From the NCBI GenBank assembly GCA_946122785.1, contig CAMGYJ010000006.1, positions 51,666,066 through 51,730,065 of the forward strand: a stretch of 64,000 nt of DNA, in the 5' to 3' direction. This DNA is from Linum tenue (lineage: Eukaryota > Streptophyta > Magnoliopsida > Malpighiales > Linaceae). The notes below the pieces were generated by a model, which was not told the DNA's origin, ran no database searches, and saw nothing but the letters and a program-made list of their open reading frames with translations. This document shows, piece after piece, positions 35,623 to 46,866 of this stretch. Numbering within the stretch: position 1 is the stretch's first letter; every line of letters starts with the position of its first letter. The translations under genes were made by a program, and so were the position numbers.

Positions 35623-36968
35623 CTACTCATTGCCAAGGTTGTCCAAATCGATGTCGTTCATGAAGGCATCATCATCATCAGCTGACGGGGGTGGAAGTGG
35701 AGAGTCCTCCCAGGGAAACCTCCAGACTGGCTGCTCGCCCGGTAGCAGCTGGAGCAGGTGCTGCTGGACCTCCTGCATAAGCCGAGATCGGGCCTTCTCC
35801 CGCTCGATGTGAGCCAGGGTCACCCCCTGCTGGGTCTCCATACGGTCAAAGCGCTCATCATAGGAAGCCATCCGGGTCTGATACTCGGCCTGGTGAGCCG
35901 AGTACTGCTGCTGGAACTAGAGATGATGGTCTAGGAGTTGCTGATTCTGGAGGCTCAGCTGCTGGAATTGGTGAGTGAAGTAGTCCTGGGATAGGAAGGC
36001 GGAACTGCTACCCCCGTACTCAAAGGTGGTCGGGTGGGGGGCGTCAGAATCGTCCTCATCCTCGGGGTGGGCATCCTCAGCAGCCGCATCCTCAGGAGCA
36101 TCGGGCTGGTCCTCTGCTGGAATCTGAGGTTCAGGAAACCCCGCGATACACTTGATGTCACGCTCGACTCACAGCAGGTGCATACTCGTGATCGTGTCTT
36201 CGCCAAAGACACTAGTGCCCCCTGCTCTATGCAACCCCGTAGTGGGATCTGGAAGTATGTGGCCAGGCGGGTGATGAGGGGACTGTAGTGTAGGCCCCGC
36301 AGTTCTGAATCACTGTTGTCAAAGGTTCTGGTCACCACAGAACCCAGGTGGAGAGGATGGTCCGGCTGGCGGATGGACTGGATGAAGTACATGGATCTCT
36401 CGGTGAGGGTGCTGGCACTTTCCGCAGCTGGAGTATAGGACTTCGCCAGCATGTGGTGGAGAATGCGGTTATCGAGCTGCAGGGTGCCAGCCTTCGTCCG
36501 CCCTGCAACGAAGGGACGCAGGCTGGGCTGAGCTAGGCGGGTGTTCAGCGTCTTGAAGTTAACACCCACTGGATCGTTGAGCTCGGTGACGTAGTCCACA
36601 TCATCGTCCAGGCCGAGGTCGAGAGTGAATGCCAAGTCATGGTAGCTCATGGAGCAAGGCGCATCGCCAAGCCTGAACTTGACAGCTTCACCGTCCGTCC
36701 AGTCCTTTGTATCTTCGTGCTTGAAGGTCGTATAGAACTCAAGCACCAGCTGGTGGTAGACCTTCTCTCGAATGGACAGCAGACGGCGCCAAGGGAGGTT
36801 GGTGGCAATGGTGAGGAAGTGGTCGTAGCAATTCAGCTTCTCAAACTCCCTCCTGGACCAGTAATGATGCTTCCCAAACGAGCAGGCCAGGACGCGCTTA
36901 AAGCGATCCAGGTGGGGGCCCCTCTTAAAATCCCGGATGAACAGATGTTTGAGGTCGGGTTTCGTCAT
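35623..36968 (-). pseudogene. Athila-type ORF3 of element D
   Basis: ATG 36968 starts MTKPDLKHLFIRDF; just upstream the minus strand reads TTCTTTTGCAG|GACC, a good splice acceptor, so an upstream in-frame hydrophobic stretch (37110-36980) is probably intron rather than signal sequence. Homologous to B's ORF3 (YFWSRREFE, LEFYTTFKH, LAKSYTPAAES regions). Near 36150-36200 the frame shifts. The remaining C-terminus, in another frame, is acidic, then Gln-rich with a likely coiled coil (codons at 35990-35750), ending at 35623 with an acidic DDDDAFMND tail. TAG at 35917-35919 interrupts it. Length about 448 codons if uninterrupted. Position after pol is that of the env-like gene in Athila; no transmembrane segment is evident in the body of the protein. 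Confidence 0.75.
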
Positions 36969-38372
36969 GGTCCTGCAAAAGAACAACCCAAACTGGAGCC
37001 AAAAGAGCCAAAGAAAAAAAAGGTTAATCACACCCCCACACTTGAGAACAGAAAACAGCCGAACCATGGTTTCATCCATAGTTCGGGGGTCAAAAACTCG
37101 ATCAAACAAGCATAATCTGGGTGGGGGGTGTACATCCATGATGAAGTAGGCAACTTAAGGTTCACATCCATAGCAAATACACCCTCGTGGATGTAGTAGG
37201 CAACTTAAGGTTCACATCCATAGCAAATACACCCTCAAAGCACATTATTAAGGGCCCCAACCGGCTCCCACAAAATGGTATGAAAAACTGGCATTTCATC
37301 GAACACCTTGTGTGCACTATTAAGTTAAGCATAGAATTGGCAAATTCATAGCACACAAGGGCTCAATCAAGCATGGGGGACATTGCCCAACACAATTCAT
37401 ACATAAACCAAGCCTTCCCCTCAATCAATTGCACACAATTCACACATTGCAAAGTTTTTCTCTAAACATACACCCTAACACCCAATTCTCCACAATTCAC
37501 AAGGTAAAGGGCAAAATCAAACCTGGAAACACAGTAGAGGTGCAGGGGATGATGAGGGGAAGGCAATGGAAGCGACGAAAATCCCAAAATCTGCCCGAAA
37601 ATGCTCATCGGAGCCTCGCCGGAAATCGCCTCCGGCCACTCAAAATCGGTCCAAATCGCCTTAAAATCGAGGGATAGGTCGAAAATGGGGAGGAAAGGTT
37701 GGGTGTGGTGTTGGTTTGGTGAAAGATCGACCAAAAATGGCCGGAAAATCTCCAACCAGGTTAAAAGTCGCAGTTTTCCGGCTAGGCGGAGAGGATTCCG
37801 GCGAGGGGAGTTGGGTTTTTTGGCGACGCGGCCGTGTGGTTCAAATTTATAGGCGCTGGCTCGGCCACACGGGTACGCTCACACGGCCCTGAGAGGTGCA
37901 ATAGTGTCCGTGTGTGGCCGATAAAAGCACACGGCCTGGTCGAGGAATTCCACACGGCCGCGTGAAAGATCATTTCTGGCCGTGTGGAAATCAACGAGCC
38001 CTCACACGGCCTGGCCGAAGGATTTCACACGGCCGCGTGAAAGATCATTTCTGGCCTTGTGGAAATCACTGAACCCTCACACGGCCAAAGGCCAATTCTA
38101 CACGGCCGTGTGAGGGACCCCTTCTACCCGTGTGAAATTTCCAGGGCCTCCACACGGCCAGAAGCCAATTCCACACGGCCGTGTGGAATTCCAGAGCCCT
38201 GAATTTGACCTGTTTTCGCGCAAAATCGACATTCGACTCTTGGACAACACTTCAAGACTCAAAAACACAAAAAAAAATCAAAAGGAAAAAGTAAAGGAAA
38301 TGCAAACCTAGGTGGGGTTGCCTCCCCACAAGCGCTTCTTTACCGTCTTTTAGCTGGACGCCAGTAGAGGAA
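36969..38372 (-). other. Element D spacer between integrase and ORF3
   Basis: 1.4 kb without a gene. It holds a palindrome cluster (37823-38190, separate entry), a 50-bp tandem duplication (37147-37246 region, GGTTCACATCCATAGC), a third polypurine-like motif (minus strand CAAGTGTGGGGGTGTG, 37043-37028) and a T-rich stretch plus acceptor leading into ORF3. Likely leader or promoter DNA for ORF3; inferred. Confidence 0.65.
37823..38190. repeat. Palindrome cluster in the D spacer
   Basis: More than ten copies or half-copies of the LTR-type motif, including CACACGGCCGCGTG at 37951-37964 and 38026-38039, CACGGCCGTG near 38101-38110, and CACACGGCCGTGTG at 38173-38186. Two of them lie in a 75-bp tandem repeat (start points 37951 and 38026). 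Confidence 0.85.
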
Positions 38373-41300
38373 CTAAGGGTCCTCGAGCTTGATCAGCAGC
38401 TCTGCGCGCTCGACAACACCTCCCAAGTACAACTTTAGGAGGTGGCCATTCACCTTGAATGGCTCAGTTTGAGCATTGCTGATCTCCACCGCACCGTGCG
38501 GGAAAACTTGGGTGATCGTGAAGGGTCCCGACCACCTCGAACGTAGCTTGCCCGGGAAGAGTTTCATGAGTGCATTGAAGAGCATAACACGATCACCTAC
38601 CTGAAACTCCTTCGGGCCCCTTAACCGAGCGTCGTGGAGACGCTTGGTTCGCTCTTTGTAGAGCATGGTGTTCTCGTAGGCGTAACGCCATTCCTCCAAC
38701 TCCAGCAACTGCAACTTACGTTCAGTACCGGCAACACTCAAATCCAAGTTTAGAAGCTTAAGGGCCCATAAGGCCTTGTGCTCTAGCTCTACTGGAAAAT
38801 GACACGCCTTCCCATAGACAAGCCTATAGGGAGAAGTGCCAATCGGGTTTTTGTAGGCCGTCCTATATGCCCAAAGAGCATCATCGAACTTCGTGGACCA
38901 ATCCTTGCGGGACTGATCCACCGTCTTTTCAATTATTCGTTTAAGCTCCCGGTTCGTTAGCTCGACTTGCCCATTTGACTGGGGATGGTAAGCCACTGAC
39001 ACCTGATGCTTAACACCATAGCGAGAGAGGAGTTTAGTGAATTGCTTTTGAAAATGGGTTCCTCTATCACTAATGATGGCGCGAGGTGTCCCGAACCGGG
39101 AGAACTTCAGAAATGAGCAGACCCGTCTTGCATCATTGGTGGGCATGGCTTGAGCTTCTGCCCACCTCGAGACGTAGTCCACTGCAACCAGTATGTACAG
39201 ATTGCCGAAAGATGGAGGGAATGGGCCCATGAAATCGATGCCCCAAACATAAAAAATTTCAAAAATGACAGAAATATGTTGGGGCATATGTTACCTGACC
39301 TTTGGCAGCGGTCGCACTGTCGTGCGAAGGTGTCTGCATCCTTGAAGAGCGAGGGCCAATAGAAGCCCGACTGTAGAACCTTCCGCGCCGTGCGGTTTCC
39401 TCCATGGTGACCTCCAGTAGGTCCCTCGTTGCATTGAAACAGGATGTCTCCCATCTCGTGCTCCATGACACAGCGCCGGATCACGCCATCTGCTCCGATC
39501 CTGAAGAGGTAAGGATCCTCCTAGAAATAATGTTTCAGATCGGAGAAGAACTTGCGCTTTGCATGAGTGGCCATCCCCTTTGGTAGCTGCTTGCCCACCA
39601 GATAATTGGCAAAGTCAGAATACCAAGGGGCCACGCTGTCCACCAATGTCATCGCCAGCAATCGCTCACCCGGGAAGGAGTCATCGATCTCTTCCACGAA
39701 GTTGTCCACCGGAGGGGCTTCCAACCGTGAAAGATGATCTGCAGCAACATTCTCGTATCCCTTCTTGTCCCGGATCTCTATATCAAATTCCTACATAAGC
39801 AGGATCCAGCGGATGAGCCTAGGCTTTGCATCAGCCTTGCTCAACAGGTAGCGAATCGCAGAGTGGTCAGTGTCGACCACCACATAGGAGAGCACCAGAT
39901 ATGGTTGGAACTTATCAAATGCATACACCACAGCAAGGAGCTCCTTCTCAGTGGTGGTGTAATTCTCCTGTGCGTCGTTCAAGGTCTTCGACGCGTAGTA
40001 GATGGGCTGGAAGTGCTTCCCGCGTCTCTGACCCAGAACGGCTCCGACTGCATAGTCACTCGCATCGCACATCAGCTCAAAGGGGATAGACCAGTCAGGA
40101 GTCACCATGATGGGTGCATGGGTAAGCTTCTCCTTCAAAGTCTCGAATGTCGATGTGCACTCAGGAGTGAACTGGAATGGTGCATCCTTCTCCAGCAGCT
40201 TGGTCAGGGGCAAGGCAATCTTCGAGAAATCTTTAATGAAGCGCCGGTAGAAGCCTGCATGACCCAGGAAGCTACGAATCCCCTTCACAAAAATGGGAGG
40301 AAGTAGTTGACTGATCGTCTCAATCTTCGCGCGATCCACCTCAATCCCCTGCTTGGACATCTTGTGCCCGAGCACAATCCCCTCACGGACCATAAAATGG
40401 CACTTCTCCCAGATGAGTGCCAGAGTAGTCTCCTCGCACCTCTTCAGAACGAGTTCCAGGTTATGGAGACAATGATTGAAGGAGTCTCCATAAACCGAGA
40501 AGTCATCCATGAAGACTTCCATGATCTCTCCAACCAGTCGGTCGAAGATCGCCAGCATGCATCTCTGGAAGGTCGCCGGTGCATTACACAGCCTGAATGG
40601 AATCCTCAGGTAAGCAAAGGTACCGAAGGGGCAAGTGAATGTGGTCTTCGCCTAATCCTCTGGTGCGATAGGAATCTGGAAATAACCAGACATGCCATCC
40701 AGGAAGCAATAGAACTCATGGTCAGCCAACCTCTCCAGCATCTGATCAATGAAAGGTAGGGGAAAATGATCTTTCCTGGTGGCGTCGTTCAAGCGCCGGT
40801 AATCGATGCAGACTCTCTAGCCGGTCACGGTCCGCATCGGGATCAGCTCTTTCTTGTCATTCGGAACCATAGTCATCCCGCCTTTCTTCGGGACCACCTG
40901 AGTGGGACTGACCCACTTGCTATTAGATATAGCAAAGATGATCCCTGCATCCATGAGCTTCACAATCTCTGCCCGGACCACTGCCTCCAAGTTGGGAGAC
41001 AATCTCCGCTGTGGCTGCCTGACTGGCTTAACCTCATCCTCCTTCAGAATTCTGTGGGAGCAGAAGGATGGGATAATGCCTATGATATCTGTGATCTTCC
41101 ATGCCATGGCCCGGGCATACTTCTGCAGCAGAGCCACCAGCCTGCTCTTCTGCTCGGGTGTCAGATCTGAGCTGATAATGACCGGGAGCTCATTCCTCTC
41201 CCAGAGAAATGCATACTCCAGGTGAGAGGGGAGGGGCTTAAGCTCCAGCTCTGGCGGCTCCTCCAATGATGTAGCGATCCGGGGCGAGATAGGGATCAAC

Positions 41301-42343
41301 TTGAATGGTATCTCTCGCCCCTGGATCGCGGCCTCGTCTAGCTCCGCGAGCTGCTCCTCCAGCTGCACATCCTGTGAGCCTGTTCCCCTAGCAAAAGACA
41401 ACGCTCGAGGAAATTGTCAGTACCCGCACTCGTGATGACGAGTCCGGTCTCAAAATCAGCAATAACATCACAGTAGTCTAGATCATCATGGAGCTGGGGG
41501 TGTTTAATATTATCAGAAACAGAGAAGGTGACTTGTTCACCCCCAGCTCGCAAAATCAATTTCCCATCATTCACATCATTGAGCGCCTTGGCGGTGGCGA
41601 GAAAAGGTCTACCCAATATTAATGGCACATCCACATCCTCATTTATGTCCAAAATCACAAAATCAACGGGATATGAGAATGGCCCTACCGCGACTATCAA
41701 GTCCTCTGCAATGCCCCTAGGATGCACAATGGATCTATCAGCAAGTTGAATGCTCATCCTAGTATCACTGGGTTCACTTAGGCCTAGCTTTTTAAATAGT
41801 TTATATGACATGACATTTATGCTAACGCCTAAATCCGCCAAGGACTTCCCTATATGCAAACTACCAATCATGCAAGGGATAGTGAAACTCCATGGGTCAT
41901 TTCGCTTCTCTGGTAGTTTGTTCTGCAGGATGGCAGAACACTCCTCGTTGAGCATCACCGTGGACAGCTCCCCAAGCTTCCTCTTATTGGTGAGGAGATC
42001 CTTCATGAACTTTGCATACTTGGGCATCTTCGATAATGCCTCCACGAAGGGCATGCTTATGTTTCCTTCTTCAGCATTGCCATGAACTTGGCAAACTCAG
42101 TCTTCAGTCATTCCTTGTGCAACCGAGTAGGAAAGGGAAGCTGCGGTACATACTCCTTCACCACTGGTTGCGGTTTAGGAGCATGCACCTCAACTTCCTT
42201 CTCCATTTCCTCCTCATTGGCTGGAAGTGCTGAAACAGGGGCATCTCTCTCCTGTTCCCGCACAGGTGGATCAGCAGTCATCTTGCCACTCCTGGTAGTA
42301 ATGGCCTTGTAGTGCTCTTTGTGTCCTGCGAATGAGGGATGGT
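38373..42343 (-). pseudogene. Athila-type pol of element D (protease, RT, RNase H, integrase)
   Basis: Minus strand. Protease at 42054-41500 (active site LADLGVS, ILGRPFLATAKAL). RT at 41100-40400 (VPKKGG, CIDYRRLNDATRKDHFPLP, VFMDDFSVYG as the YxDD motif). RNase H at 40100-39820 (CDASDYAVGAVLGQ, TEKELLAVVYA). Integrase has an HHCC finger (HHGGNRTAR to CDRCQ, 39430-39300) and D-D-E residues in [15 protein letters not shown] and NGQVELTN, ending with LLKLYLGG at 38440-38420. Nonsense codons, all TAG: 40817-40819, 40652-40654, 39791-39793 and 39521-39523. Frame changes lie near 42320, 41400 and 39285. Family assignment to Athila rests on the RT block. Confidence 0.88.
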
Positions 42344-43858
42344 CTAACCGGGTAAAGTACTAGGAGTCCTCTGAGCTACAGCCTGGGCAACACTCCCAAG
42401 CAGGGTCTGGATATCCCGCAGCACAACCTGTGTCTTTCTCTGACCAACTTCTAGCTCCAAGAATTTACCTGAAGCTTTCTCCATAAACTGCTCGATGTTA
42501 TTGAACTTGTTAGCACTAGAGGTGGCCAGAGAACCCACCAAATCTCGCAATTTCGCCATCGGGTCACTCTGTACTGGGGCTACACGTGCTGCCCCTGGCC
42601 TCACCTGTGACTGAGGTGGAACTGGCCCCTGTCTGGGCAGGTAGAGAGGCTGTTGCGGCTGCTGGAATTGCCCTTGTCTGGGCTGGTAAGGAGGCCTCTG
42701 GAAGCCTGGTGGTCTAGAATTGGCTCCAGCCCATGAGAAGTTGGGATGCTGGCACCACCCCTTGTTGTAAGCGTTGCTGTAGGGGTCGAAGAGCCTGGCA
42801 TTGCCGATGAAGTCCACCTGCTCCTGGGGAGTAGAAGAATCCCTCATCGCTTGACAGTCCTCCACGATGTTATGGGAGCACTCACACCACTAGCAGTGCA
42901 TCGCCTGATGCTGTCCTGTACATGCAATCATCACAGAGTGATCGATGGCTGAAACTAGCTTCGATACCACCTGCACCAAATCAGATGACTGGGTGGCTAC
43001 AGCATGCACACCCCACCCTAATGCTCGTCTTGATCTCCTCGCAGTCCCCCAATCATAGCCCTGCTCTACCATCTCCTCAAAAAGTTGATTCAGCTGTGGT
43101 GGTGTTTTGATGAGCATTTTCCCGCCACAGACCGAGTCAATCAGCTGCTTGTCTTCCGGGAAGAGGGCATGGTAGAAGGTGCCCACCTTGAAGGTGTCGG
43201 TAAAACCATGGTTGGGACACTTGAGGAAGAAACTGGTGTATCTCTCCCAAGCATCTCGGATGGTCTCATCTTCATCCTGAGCAAAGTGGGTAATTTGCTT
43301 CTGCAGGTCCGCCATCTTGGACGGAGGATGGTAGCGAGTGAGGAACTTGTCCGACAGGTTGGCGAACGTGGTGATCGAGCCTGGAGGTCGAGTGTCTAGC
43401 CACTCCCTGGCCTGCCCCTCTAGAGTAAATGGGAAGTACCTCAGCTAGATGGCATCAACTGGGACCCCATTTATCTTGATCCCATCGATGAGCTCGTGGA
43501 ATCGCCTCAAATGTGATCGGGGGCACTCCCCCTCTTCGCCTCGGAACACCACCGAACCGCACAGCATGGTGATGACATAGGTGCTCACCTCAAAGTTATT
43601 CGCTGCCACATGAGGGTGCTGAATGGGCGACCTCATGTCCGCGGCTCTGGCGGTCCAGTAGTATCCCATGGTCTGCTCCTCAGAAATGACCACATCATTG
43701 TTCTGTGGGTCACCCATCTCTTCTTCGTCTGTGATTTGTAGCTGTGCTAAGGCCTCCTCCGCAGCCAGTCGCGCCTTTAGAGGCTGCTTGAAGTTCCTAC
43801 AGGTTCGTTCAAGCTCTTGGTCTAATGGTAGTAAATCTCCCGACTGGCTACGGGTCAT
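42344..43858 (-). pseudogene. gag of element D
   Basis: Single frame from ATG 43858 to 42344, with TAG codons at 43445-43447 and 42890-42892 and a third at 42344-42346 where homology continues. In element A the three positions read CAG. The capsid core (FLTRYHPPSK, DEDETIRDAWERY) and the CCHC knuckle (42895-42855, its first Cys just before the second stop) match element A. About 505 codons. Confidence 0.87.
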
Positions 43859-43978
43859 GTACTACCTGCACACAATCAGCAAAAGCAACCTGTGAAGGCA
43901 CACAGGTGGAAGAGAGAAAATGCGGTAAAGAAAAAGCTAGAGTAACAAACTTTCACGTTTCCCCAATAACCTAGAGGT

Positions 43979-43996
43979 TCCCTGGCAACGGCGCCA
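43979..43996 (-). promoter_or_regulatory. Primer binding site of element D, tRNA-Asp, one mismatch
   Basis: Minus strand TGGCGCCGTTGCCAGGGA; one base differs from the sites of A and C (CCAGGG for CCGGGG). Six bases inside the LTR. Confidence 0.88.
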
Positions 43997-44002
43997 AAAA
44001 CT

Positions 44003-45396
44003 TGACACGCTAAAACACAACACCAAACTGCGACCAAGTGTAATCGTAGTCCGGAAATGCAGTAAAGTGCCAAGCTCTATTTGTCAACCCGGGGTCTAGA
44101 TCTACTGCCTACTCCGTGATTATCTATTATCTAGCAAACTAAGTCGAGTGGTTGTTGATTTAAGTAAAAGCAGTAAGAAAGCAGGAAATGGTTCGGTTTT
44201 CTACAGCAAAGAAAGAGTCACTCGAGAATGAGTCCCCTTAGCTCCTTAGTTAGGTCACAGTTGTAATTACCCTTGGTTGATTTACTGTTGATTAAACTAC
44301 GGAAGATCCGACAGTAGCTTGGAATCTCTTAAGCTGACCAAGCCCTCTCAGTCCAACTACCCGGCAGACGACTAGTGTTCACCGGGATAGAAAGCTGAGG
44401 CTATGAACACAGAACTCCACTACTGGAATTGGATTCCAGTACAAAGCAGTAGATTGACTAACTCTCGTATAACCAATCTACCACTATCGAATGATGAAGC
44501 TCTAACAACCTAATCAGATTCTATCTATCTCAGGTTGCAGCGGAAATCAAGAAAAGATGATCAGACTTCAATTGATTCAATGAATCATGCATCATTCGAT
44601 TAAAACCAAACAGTATATCAATCCCAAGTCATTACAATCAAGATCCCTAACACATGGAACTAGGGTTCTTCATACCCAAGTGAGAGAAGGTTCTACTCCA
44701 TAGAGAGAGAGAGAGAGAGAGGGAAACAGGATACAAAGCAGCATACTCATAACAATGGGAAGAATTTGCTCTGGGATGATGATCTTCACTCCAAGGATGA
44801 TTTCCAAGCTTGATTGATGAAACCCAGCTCCAAAACCACTCTTAGGGGGTGTTCTTCGCACTTTCTCTTTAGGGCTCTGTTTTTGCTCCAAAAAGTTGAT
44901 TTCCTCTCCTTTGGCTCGAATTTGGGTTAAAACCCAGAAATTCCCGACCACACGGCCGTGTGGCTTTCCCAGCTGCCCGTGTGAGTGCAAAACGCGGCGT
45001 TTCGATAAGTGAACTTCAGGCACGCTACACGGCCAAAACCACATGACCGTGTGAGTTTCCAGGATACCCGTGTGAAAATCACCGAGCCTTCACACGACCA
45101 CATGGGTTCCCTTACACGGCCAGTGTGGCCTGCCCGTGCAATTTGGTTTCACACGGCCAGGTCACACGGCCGTGTGGGTTTTTAGGCGTGCCCGTGTGGC
45201 TTGCTCAGCCTCTCGCCAAATGTCCAATCTTCGTCCAATCGACCCCGAACTCGTTCCCAAACCTTCATTCACGTACTAGGACCTGAAATATCATAAACAA
45301 GAACAACCTAGCGTGAAATCGGCCTAAAACACGAGAAATAAGACTCAAACGGTATAAGAATGGTGGACAAAAACAAGTGTATATATCAAGTCATCA
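44003..45396 (-). repeat. 5' LTR of element D
   Basis: 1394 bp, matching 32422-33809. Palindrome zone 44945-45200: CACACGGCCGTGTG at 44950-44963 and near 45163-45176. A GA repeat lies at 44703-44720. Confidence 0.92.
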
Positions 45397-45401
45397 GGTG
45401 G

Positions 45402-45705
45402 GTCGTCCATGCATGCATGTGGGATTAAAAAGAAAAGAAGAAATGGAAAGGAAGTGAAGTGAAGAGAGGCTTCTGCCATCTCACATGGGAAAAGGGAAGT
45501 AGGGAAAGAGACAAAAGGCTTAGGAAATGTAAGAAAAGAAAGAGGACAAAATTAATGGTATAGGAAAGATTCTGAATTATACAGCGGTACAGTATAAATT
45601 TTTGGGTGTTTTAGGCACCGTAATACTTAAAAATTTATCGAGTGTATTAACAAAAGGAGAGGTGTTTAATATTTATAAAATTTTATTGGTTAAAAACTGG
45701 GTCCA
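45402..45705 (-). repeat. 3' LTR of element F, right segment
   Basis: Continues the left LTR after element D and matches 53309-53362 plus 54209-54461. It ends GGTCCA, and the polypurine tract (minus strand TAAGGGGGGCAATTG, 45721-45707) follows. Confidence 0.85.
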
Positions 45706-45799
45706 TCAATTGCCCCCCTTACTGATAGAAAAATTCGAAGTTCATCCAGACATTTTCTTACGGTAAGTCGGTGTTAGACCCCGTCTCAAGTGTCACATC

Positions 45800-45807
45800 T
45801 ATAAATA
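45800..45807 (+). promoter_or_regulatory. TATA box of the antisense gene in element F
   Basis: Perfect TATAAATA on the plus strand, 170 bases before the first ATG of the antisense gene, followed by a C/T-rich leader. Pol genes of F run the other way, so this would be an independent promoter. Confidence 0.55.
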
Positions 45808-45976
45808 CTGAAGCGGTGGGGAACCTAGTTCATTCCCACTTCACAGCTTCACAATTTCCTGCTCCTTACTTCTTCTCTACAACTTCCCTTTGGCAATACA
45901 AAGTCTACGCACAGAAAATCTTTACTCTACCATTCTCATTTACATAAAGTAAGGTTTTATTTTACCTTTTTTTAAA

Positions 45977-46825
45977 ATGTCGAGTTTACCTTCCTCATCC
46001 CGTAATAATCATCGTTCTACGGTGATACCGCCTCCCTCCACCATTGTGCGGGTAAGTGGTTCCGATGCCGGTGGGTACCAAAATATAGCGTCTAATCTCC
46101 TGGGTTTTAGTATTTTCCCTTAGGAGGTGATGTACCATTTGGGTTGAGTGCCTCCAGAGTACCCAGTGGGAGGCCTGGGGCGTGGTTTTACGCAAAGCGA
46201 AAGGTGGCTACCGGAGCTGCTGGTGTCGTATGCTATGCCTCATCACTGGAGGTATGCCCTGCCCAATAGATTTGTTTTAGCTGCAAGTCACCCATTATCA
46301 TGGCGATCACTTTTCCGCTCTTCTCTAAAATATGGGTTTCGACTACCGTTGCCTCCTTGGTTGTGTGCGGTAATGAGGCGTAGTAAGCTTTCTATTAACT
46401 CAGTTAGTCCTTGTTTTTGGACTTTCATCACTTGCTTTACCCTGTCATGCCGTCGAGCTGGGGTTCCTCCCTCCCGGAGTTGTTTTACGCCCAATTTTTC
46501 TTCCATCATAACCGAGTTGGTTGGGAATTGCACAAGCGTAAGTCAGCCAATAATCTCTCCACTTCGCATAGCCACTTGAAAGGATCCTGGGAGACATAAT
46601 TCTTTTATTTTCTTGCCCCGGCTGGTGAGTTTACCTCGGGCGGTAACCTAGTTCCGGCTTAGTGGAATGGAGGTGTTATAGGATCCTGTGATTGAGGGAG
46701 AGATTGTTGTACAATGTGACCGACTCCTTCGTGAGAAACCCATTAGTATAAGCAGTCATGGGGATCGAGCATGCTTGTTTCTTGCTGTCTATGGTAAAGG
46801 TATGTCTCTTTTACAATGCTTCCCT

Positions 46826-46866
<41 letters not shown>

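Larger units (their letters stand above)
32422..45396 (-). mobile_element. Athila-like retrotransposon D, full structure
   Basis: 12,975 bp with LTRs 32422-33809 and 44003-45396 and a perfect duplication GGTGG (32417-32421 and 45397-45401). The empty site survives in F's other LTR near 53300-53315. Minus-strand order: primer site 43979-43996, gag 43858-42344, protease to integrase down to 38373, spacer, ORF3 36968-35623, 3' non-coding DNA, polypurine tract 33825-33811. It is the only element here with every Athila part, but it is full of TAG stops. Confidence 0.94.

Noticed and set aside
36980..37139. Signal peptide or transmembrane start for ORF3 of D
   Set aside because: The hydrophobic stretch comes from a T-rich tract before a splice acceptor at the ORF3 ATG. 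Element B has the same acceptor-like bases right before its ATG.
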